A DNA stretch of 64,000 nucleotides, taken from NCBI GenBank assembly GCA_023238725.1, contig CM041534.1, forward strand, positions 25,859,303 through 25,923,302, read 5' to 3'. The stretch is from Scortum barcoo. Its lineage: Eukaryota > Chordata > Actinopteri > Centrarchiformes > Terapontidae. Of this stretch, positions 58,366 to 64,000 are shown piece after piece. The notes under the pieces were generated by a model that did not search any database, was not told the DNA's origin, and saw nothing but the letters and a program-made list of their open reading frames with translations. The translations under genes were made by a program, and so were the position numbers. The stretch's first letter is position 1; each line of letters begins with the position of its first letter.

Positions 58366-58871
58366 GTATGAACACAGATCATCTGTTTTTATTGTTGTTT
58401 ATCTTCACTGACACTGATGACGTCATGTTGATGTGTCGCATATTAGACGTGTGACAGCGTCATCACAGTCATCAATCTGTTAGCCTAGCTGTCAGCCGTT
58501 AGCTTAGCTGTTAGCTGCTTTAACAGATTGATTCAGAAACTGATGATCAGTCAGTTCAAACGACACCAACACGCCCCAACCCACAGTAACCCAGGTGTTC
58601 ATCATAATAAATGTGTGTTCAGTCCCTCTCTGAATGAATCTAAAGACTAAACAGTGACTGAGCCTCCTCTGATCAAAGTCTGCAGTGTTTCGACTCGTCT
58701 GTGTCTGTGGAGACTTTCCTGAAAGATCACAGCAGCTCAGTTTAACACAACAGACTCTGCAGCTCACCTGTGTGAGCAGTAGCGAGCTGATTTGACTCTG
58801 TTAGAGTTGAGAGGAAACAATTAGCATGGTGAATCAACAAAGAAAAGATGGATGATGACACGGTTCAATCC

Positions 58872-59172
58872 ACCGGCTGATGGGCCCTTCTGTGTGGAGT
58901 TTGCATGTTCTCCCTGTGCCTGTGTGGGTTCTCTCTGGGTACTCCAGCTTCCTCCCACAATCCAAACACATGCAGTTTGATTAGTGACTCAAATTGCCCC
59001 TAGGTGTGAGAATGTGAGTGTGAGTGGCTTTCTGTCCCTTAATGTGTCAGCCCTGCGACTGACTGGCGTCCAGTCCAGGGTGTACCCCGCCTCTCGCCCA
59101 AGATAGCTGGGACAGGCTCCAGCACCCTGCGACCTTGTGTGTCAGGATAAGCAGGTTTAGAAGATGGATGGA
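58872..59172 (+). mobile_element. Teleost tRNA-derived SINE, head-truncated
   Basis: Same family and orientation as 18,661-19,027: GTGGAGTTTGCATGTTCTCC, GCCTCTCGCCCAAGATAGCT and AGGTTTAGAAGATGGATGGA. Lies in the first ttc1 intron. Confidence 0.8.
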
Positions 59173-59327
59173 TGACAACACATGATGAGACTGAAGTCGG
59201 TCTAAAAACTGTAATTACCTTTTATTTACCAAAGGTGCTGTGAAAAACAAAGTTAAAATCTTTTCTCACTTTCATCTGTCAGGATTATTGACCTGAGGAT
59301 GTTTATTTTGTGTCACAGAGGTCCAAT

Positions 59328-62300
59328 ATGAGCAGCAGAGCTGCTGCAAAACCCAAAGAGCAGGAGGAGGAGGAGGATTTCTACGACTGCCAGGAGACTC
59401 TGGAACCTCCAGACCAAAGAGGGGCGGTGGAGCAGGCCCGGGAGGAGACCCGCCAGGACAGAGGAGGATTGGAGGACATTAGAAGTGACAGACTGGCTGA
59501 CACAACAGACATCACGGAGAAGGAGAGGGGAGGAAAGGAGGAGGCGCAGAGCGACATGCTGCAGGAGGAGGCGCAGAGCGACATGCTGCAGGAGGAGGCG
59601 CAGAGCGACATGCTGCAGGAGGAGGCGCAGGAGCGACATGCTGCAGGAGGAGGCGCAGAGCGACAGCCTGCAGGAGGAGGCACAGGACGACAGGCTGGAG
59701 GAGGATTCAGATTCAGAGATGAAGGAAGAGAACATCCAAGAGGTCGAGTTCAATGATGACTACCTGAGGGAAGTGGAGAAGGCGCTGACACAGGAGGAGA
59801 AGGAGGTAACACTCTCACCTCCATTTCATTTTCCATATGATCCCCCTGCTGTCAGGGTACGTGAAGATTTCTTTAAGACGTGTCAGCTTGTCCCACCACA
59901 CCTGACGGTTTAGCTTTAAAGCACCTGTGCTTGTGTGAAACAATCTCTCTCTGTCTCTTTGAAGGAGAAGTGTGTGTATGTGTGCGTGCATGTGCGTGTA
60001 TGTGTGCAGGGCACAGCGTTGAATGATTTCCTGTTATAGTTTGGTATCTGTGGCGTTTCACTTTGTTTCTCTCTTTGGTGCTGTTTCGGGGTTCAGCTAT
60101 GTTCTGCTGGTTTCCCTGTTTTGGTCGTGGTGTCTCCCTCTACTGGCGGATTGCTTGCAACTCTCGTGAGCTGGTGGGCTTGGTGGAGCCCACGCTGAGC
60201 GCTCAAAATGCATCTCTCCACTTCTGGTGCAGAGACGCCGGAGCTCCCCTGCAGCTTATTGCTTGCTGTTTCAGCAACATACTACTAAAATTGGTTAAAA
60301 AAATGTCTGAGGCCAAGAAAGAAACAGGGCAGTGTTCATGGTCCTCACAAGTCCCCCTGCCTTCCCTTATTCCTGGGTCTGTAACAGACCGGCCTCATAG
60401 TAGCCCCCTTCCTCCACTCTCTTATGTGTTGGAAAAGACTCTAACCATTTTCTTCTCTTGAGAATAATTTATTATCCTTTGCAGGGTTAGGGTTGATTCC
60501 CTCGCTGCAGTTCCAGCAGGTGGACCAGGAAGGTCTGTTGAGACTGCCGGGGGATTCTTTGGCTGCGTTTGTCAGTTGTTTCATCAGGAATGGGGAGGTT
60601 GCTGCTCAGGTTCCAGGGATCAATAAAGTTAAGTCTAAGTCTAAATCTAAGTCTGAGGAGGTCTCAGGTAGCCTTTCTGTGCTTACCAGCTGAAACCAGA
60701 GGCCTTAGCATGGGGAAAGGAGATGACAGACCCAGCTGGAGGCTTTTTGCAGGTGTAGTGACCAGTGGCACATAAAGGAGAATCCCCTGTTAGCCCACTA
60801 CAGAGCAGCATGACAGATCTGTGGGTTGTGTTTACCATGACCCAAGACTAAAAGACCTCTGTAACAATGGCAGCCATATTCACTCCTGTGAACAGAAGGG
60901 CTGAACTCTCATCCCTTTTGGACAAAACCATTGGGCAACCATCTCAGGGGTTCTTCCCTCTCAGCCTCTGTACATGTGGCCTGTCCAAAGCTCCTGCTGA
61001 GCTCAGGCCTGAGGGCTCAGGGATCCCACTGGATCAAGGAACTGGGATTTCACAGAGCCTTGTCCAGGTAGAAGGACTCCGCCAATTGGGAAGAAACATC
61101 TCAGCTAGGTGAAGTGGGTGGGGCTGATTCTGATGGCTTCTCTTTGGCCGTACATAACCTGGTTTTCATGATTCTGCTTCTCTGAACAAACGCCATGGAA
61201 TGTCCCACTTTTGGAAAGACCTGCTGTCACAGGTGAGCAGGACTCTGTTGCACCCATTCAGTGAAGACTATGCAGGAGGCTCGAGCACCATCCCATACCT
61301 GAGGATCCCTCAGACTGTCAGTTTACAGTCACTCTCCTCCCTGAAGAAGACCAGGAGGTTCAGGTGGTGGGTGTGATGCTGTAAATCAGAGTTCAGTGGT
61401 TTATCTTCTGTTTCAGAGTCGACGGCAGCAAAGTTTAACTTTGAAGGAAAAAGGCAACAGCCAATTTAAAGCTGGAGGTGAGTGACATCATCATCACAGT
61501 ATGCTCAGTCAGGAGACCAGTATGACCAGTATAAAGCAGTATGAGCAGTATAATCACATTTGCCTGCAGACTGGTTGGTGGCAGAGCGGAGCTACAAGGA
61601 GGCGCTGGGTTTATGTCCAGTCTGTTTCAGCAGAGAGAGAGCCGTGCTGTTCTCCAACAGAGCTGCTGCTAGACTTCACCTGGTAATGAACAACATACTC
61701 ACTACATGCTAACAACTTGCCAACAACACGCCAACAAGATACTAACAACACTGAAGCTAACCAAAATGTTAACAACATGCTAACAGTGAGGCTAAACACA
61801 TGCTAACAGCATGCTAATACTGAACATAATAGCATGCTAACAGTATCAGTGTCTGTCTCCATCAGGATCTGAAGGATGAGGCGATTGCTGACTGCACCAG
61901 AGGTGAGTGATGACATCATCTTGTACCTGCCAACAACAGAGAGCCACTGATTGACTGTGTATTGATTGTGTATTAATTTGTGATTGTGTTGCTGTAGCAA
62001 TAGAGCTGAATCCAGACTATGTGCGGGCATTGTTAAGAAGGGCGGAGCTTTACGAGCAGACAGAGAAACTGGACGAGGCTCTGGAGGACTACAAGAAGGT
62101 TCTGGAGCGAGACCCGAACCAGATCAGTGCCAGGCAGGCCTGCATGGTGAGTTCACTGCTTGCTGGGACACGTCATGATGGCTAACCTCGTCATTTTATT
62201 TAGCCTCAATATAAAATCACAGCTTTGGTTGTTTTAGATTGAAGAACTTCACAACAGGAAGTTATTGTATTCTGTCAGCTGGCAGTGGAGGAGATGAAGA

Positions 62301-62844
62301 GACTTTAAAACTCTTTAAAAAAACGCATGAAACAAACATACAATTGTCCAAAGAGGAAAAGCACAACAACCATACCCATATTAACCTGTTAAAACCTGTC
62401 TGGCTCTCTCTCAGAGGTTACCTCAGCAGATTCTGGAGAGAAATGAGAAGTTGAAGGAGGAAATGATGAGTACGTATTGCACCTGAACACACCATGTTAA
62501 AGGAACATTGTTTATTAATGTTTTATTTCATTAAGTATTCAATTACTAATCAGTAGTATTTGTAGAGGGTTAAAGCTGCTGTCACATCAGACTTGTTTTA
62601 GTATTTTCACAATAAAAGCACGCAGAGATAAAGTAAAACTGGTTTTATTTAGTTTTGTATTATTGACCTGAAGCACTCCCTCTTTGCCCCCTGACCTTTG
62701 ACTGCTGCAGGTAAACTGAAGGATCTTGGGAACTTGGTCCTGAGACCTTTCGGACTTTCAACCAACAACTTCCAGGTGAACCAGGACGCAGACACCGGCT
62801 CGTACTCCATCAACTTCATCCAGAACCCCAGCAACAACAGATGA
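59328..62844 (+). CDS. ttc1: Tetratricopeptide repeat protein 1, with an apparent frameshift in exon 1
   Basis: TPR co-chaperone adaptor; in mammals TTC1 binds Hsp70/Hsp90 and Ras/G-alpha partners. Exons: 59328-59805 (acidic N-terminus), 61417-61477, 61570-61682, 61866-61902, 61998-62146, 62415-62469, 62711-62844. Visible: DFYDCQETLEPP, a 9-residue repeat EEAQSDMLQ, the NDDYLREVEKALTQEEKE block just before the TPRs (human LDEEYLIELEKNMSDEEKQ), TPR helices (LKEKGNSQFKAG, AVLFSNRAAARLHL, AIELNPDYVRALLRRAELYE, LDEALEDYKKVLERDPNQ) and the C-terminus VLRPFGLSTNNF...NFIQNPSNNR, nearly identical to human. One extra G at 59,630-59,631 in the fourth repeat unit shifts the frame; without it the product is 341 residues (human 292). 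All later phases agree. The ATG lies just after the acceptor at 59,318. AATAAA at 62,961. Confidence 0.93.
59541..59703 (+). repeat. 27-bp coding minisatellite in ttc1 exon 1
   Basis: Six units of GAGGCGCAGAGCGACATGCT plus GCAGGAG: 59541-59567, 59568-59594, 59595-59621, 59622-59649, 59650-59676, 59677-59703. Units 1-3 are identical, unit 4 is 28 bases (one extra G), and units 5-6 have substitutions. Each full unit encodes nine residues, EAQSDMLQE. Confidence 0.95.
60000..60480. other. ttc1 intron, unclassified repeat-like sequence
   Basis: GC-richer than flanking intron, with short open frames of no recognised similarity. Probably the body of an old retroelement whose 3' end follows. Confidence 0.35.
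60481..60665 (+). mobile_element. LINE 3' end with TAAGTC tail
   Basis: Ends in CCAGGGATCAATAAAGTTAA followed by GTCTAAGTCTAAATCTAAGT repeats, the terminal pattern of several CR1/Rex-type fish LINEs. The rest of the intron to 61,416 shows nothing recognisable. Confidence 0.5.
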
Positions 62845-62960
62845 CATCACCCACAGCCACCATGACGTCACGGCCGGCACAGTGATGTCATCACGGCTGG
62901 TACACTGATGTCATCGCAGCCGGTAACATGTAGATGAACCCGTGTATGTGTTCAGAGGAA

Positions 62961-62966
62961 AATAAA
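62961..62966 (+). terminator. Poly(A) signal for ttc1
   Basis: AATAAA in GGAAAATAAAAGC, 117 bases after the ttc1 stop. Confidence 0.7.
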
Positions 62967-63240
62967 AGCTGATTGATTTGTTTCCTGTTGCTGTTGTTTG
63001 TCAGATCAGCCTGTTTTGGTTGAACTCTGGTATCCATGGAAACAGTCATCTTTCCTCCACATCTTATAAATGTTCACCATAGTAATAATCGATCAATACA
63101 GTTGATCAGAAGTGTTGTTTGATGCCTCCCGGTAAACGTCTTAGAATCAGGACGTTTATTCTAAAACCTCCAGGAAACAGATTTCTTTAGTTTGAAACTT
63201 GAATTTCCATGCGTGATGGCCTGAAGACATTTATTTTTTA

Positions 63241-63246
63241 TTTATT
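63241..63246 (-). terminator. Candidate poly(A) signal for pfdn1
   Basis: TTTATT on the plus strand (AATAAA on minus), ~190 bases past the pfdn1 stop. Several overlapping AATAAA hexamers occur nearby (63,225-63,265), so the exact one is uncertain. Confidence 0.4.
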
Positions 63247-63433
63247 GTTTATTTTATGTTTATTAATTGAAAAAAGAGAATTTAAAAAACATGTCAGCTC
63301 TTCCTCATATCTTTAAAATAAAATAATCATAAAATGTATCTCGCTCTCACACACACACAGGAAAGAGACTGGAGGTTCAACAGTTTAATATGAACAACAA
63401 ACGAAGAGTGTGTTAATGATTATTGACGATTGA

Positions 63434-63957
63434 TCACTGAGCTCTCCTCGACAGCAGCATCTCTCTGATGTTGTCTTCAGCTTCTTTCACGCTGCGTTCC
63501 AGGTACACCTTTTTCTGCTGCAAATCACAACACAGTGTCACACACTGAATTCACTGCGCCTTAATGTGTGTGTCTCAGTGTGTACTTTGTTGCGATTTTT
63601 TACCTCCAACTCCTTAATTTTCTCGTCGGCTGTTTTCTGTTTGTCCATCAGCTGATTATTGATTTCCTCCTTTGACTGAAGAATGAACCTGACACACACA
63701 CACACATCTGTAGTTTTAATTTATCAGACACAGATCACTTTATCCTTTGTGATGTCAGGTGAACAAGGATCCTGATTGTCATGGACTTACATGCGTCCGA
63801 CTCCCTCGTACAGTCGTGTGTTGTCAGGCAGAGTGGTGATCTCAGCGTGAGTTAGCTTAGCATGTTTCTGAACTCGAGTCAGCTGATCGATCTGCAGGTC
63901 GGCCAGCTTCACCTTCTGCTGCGTGTCGATCATCTTCACCTGCAGCTCTGAGAAGGC
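63434..63957 (-). CDS. pfdn1: Prefoldin subunit 1, first exon beyond the window
   Basis: Beta-type subunit of the hexameric prefoldin chaperone, which hands unfolded actin and tubulin to the cytosolic chaperonin. Minus-strand exons in transcript order: 63957-63791, 63688-63604, 63517-63434; the phases agree. The sequence begins AFSELQVKMIDTQQKVKLAD, continues with LYEGVGRM and FILQSKEEINNQLMDKQK, and ends YLERSVKEAEDNIREML then LSRRAQ, almost identical to human PFDN1. The two long helices of the coiled coil and the short beta segment between them are intact. Only the first ~12 residues (one exon) are missing, right of 64,000. Stops of pfdn1 and ttc1 face each other 590 bases apart (convergent). 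Confidence 0.95.
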
Positions 63958-64000
63958 CTGAGGAGACAGGAGGTATCACTCAGTTTCAAAACACCTGAAC

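Overview
This is a nuclear window from a ray-finned (teleost) fish. Genes have many short exons with GT-AG introns, the repeats are typical fish families (L2/Maui-like and RTE-like LINEs, Tc1-like DNA transposon, tRNA-derived SINEs, MITEs), and microsatellites are dense. I joined exons by hand from splice sites and reading phase; every junction given for the five recognised genes keeps the frame, with one exception in ttc1.

Layout, left to right. (1) 1-14,036, + strand: the 3' two thirds of a PDGF receptor beta gene (pdgfrb), from Ig domain 4 to the stop. (2) 14,037-22,487: about 8 kb holding an orphan signal-peptide exon (16,694-16,751), a long 10-bp minisatellite, and two exons (20,742-21,524) of an unrecognised Gln/Leu-rich helical protein. 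(3) 22,488-35,849, +: csf1r, five Ig domains, membrane segment and split tyrosine kinase. pdgfrb and csf1r lie head to tail, the ancestral vertebrate arrangement. (4) 38,284-55,090, +: a complete enteropeptidase gene (tmprss15), 27 coding exons, domain order TM-SEA-LDLa-CUB-MAM-CUB-LDLa-SRCR-trypsin. (5) 59,328-62,844, +: ttc1, with a coding minisatellite and an apparent one-base frameshift. (6) 63,434-63,957, - strand, running off the right edge: pfdn1, convergent with ttc1.

The genes do not form one pathway. pdgfrb (mural and mesenchymal cells) and csf1r (macrophages and, in fish, pigment cells) are sister receptor kinases from an old tandem duplication. tmprss15 is a gut brush-border protease; ttc1 and pfdn1 are housekeeping chaperone-related genes. 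PDGFRB, CSF1R, TTC1 and PFDN1 all lie on human 5q, whereas TMPRSS15 is on human chromosome 21, so its place here is a lineage-specific arrangement.

Most introns and spacers carry transposon remains or tandem repeats. The points most worth a second look are the unrecognised helical protein and its possible sharing of the csf1r signal exon, the ttc1 frameshift inside a 27-bp coding repeat, a csf1r intronic minisatellite built of nuclear-receptor-like half sites, and a minisatellite that copies a tmprss15 splice donor.
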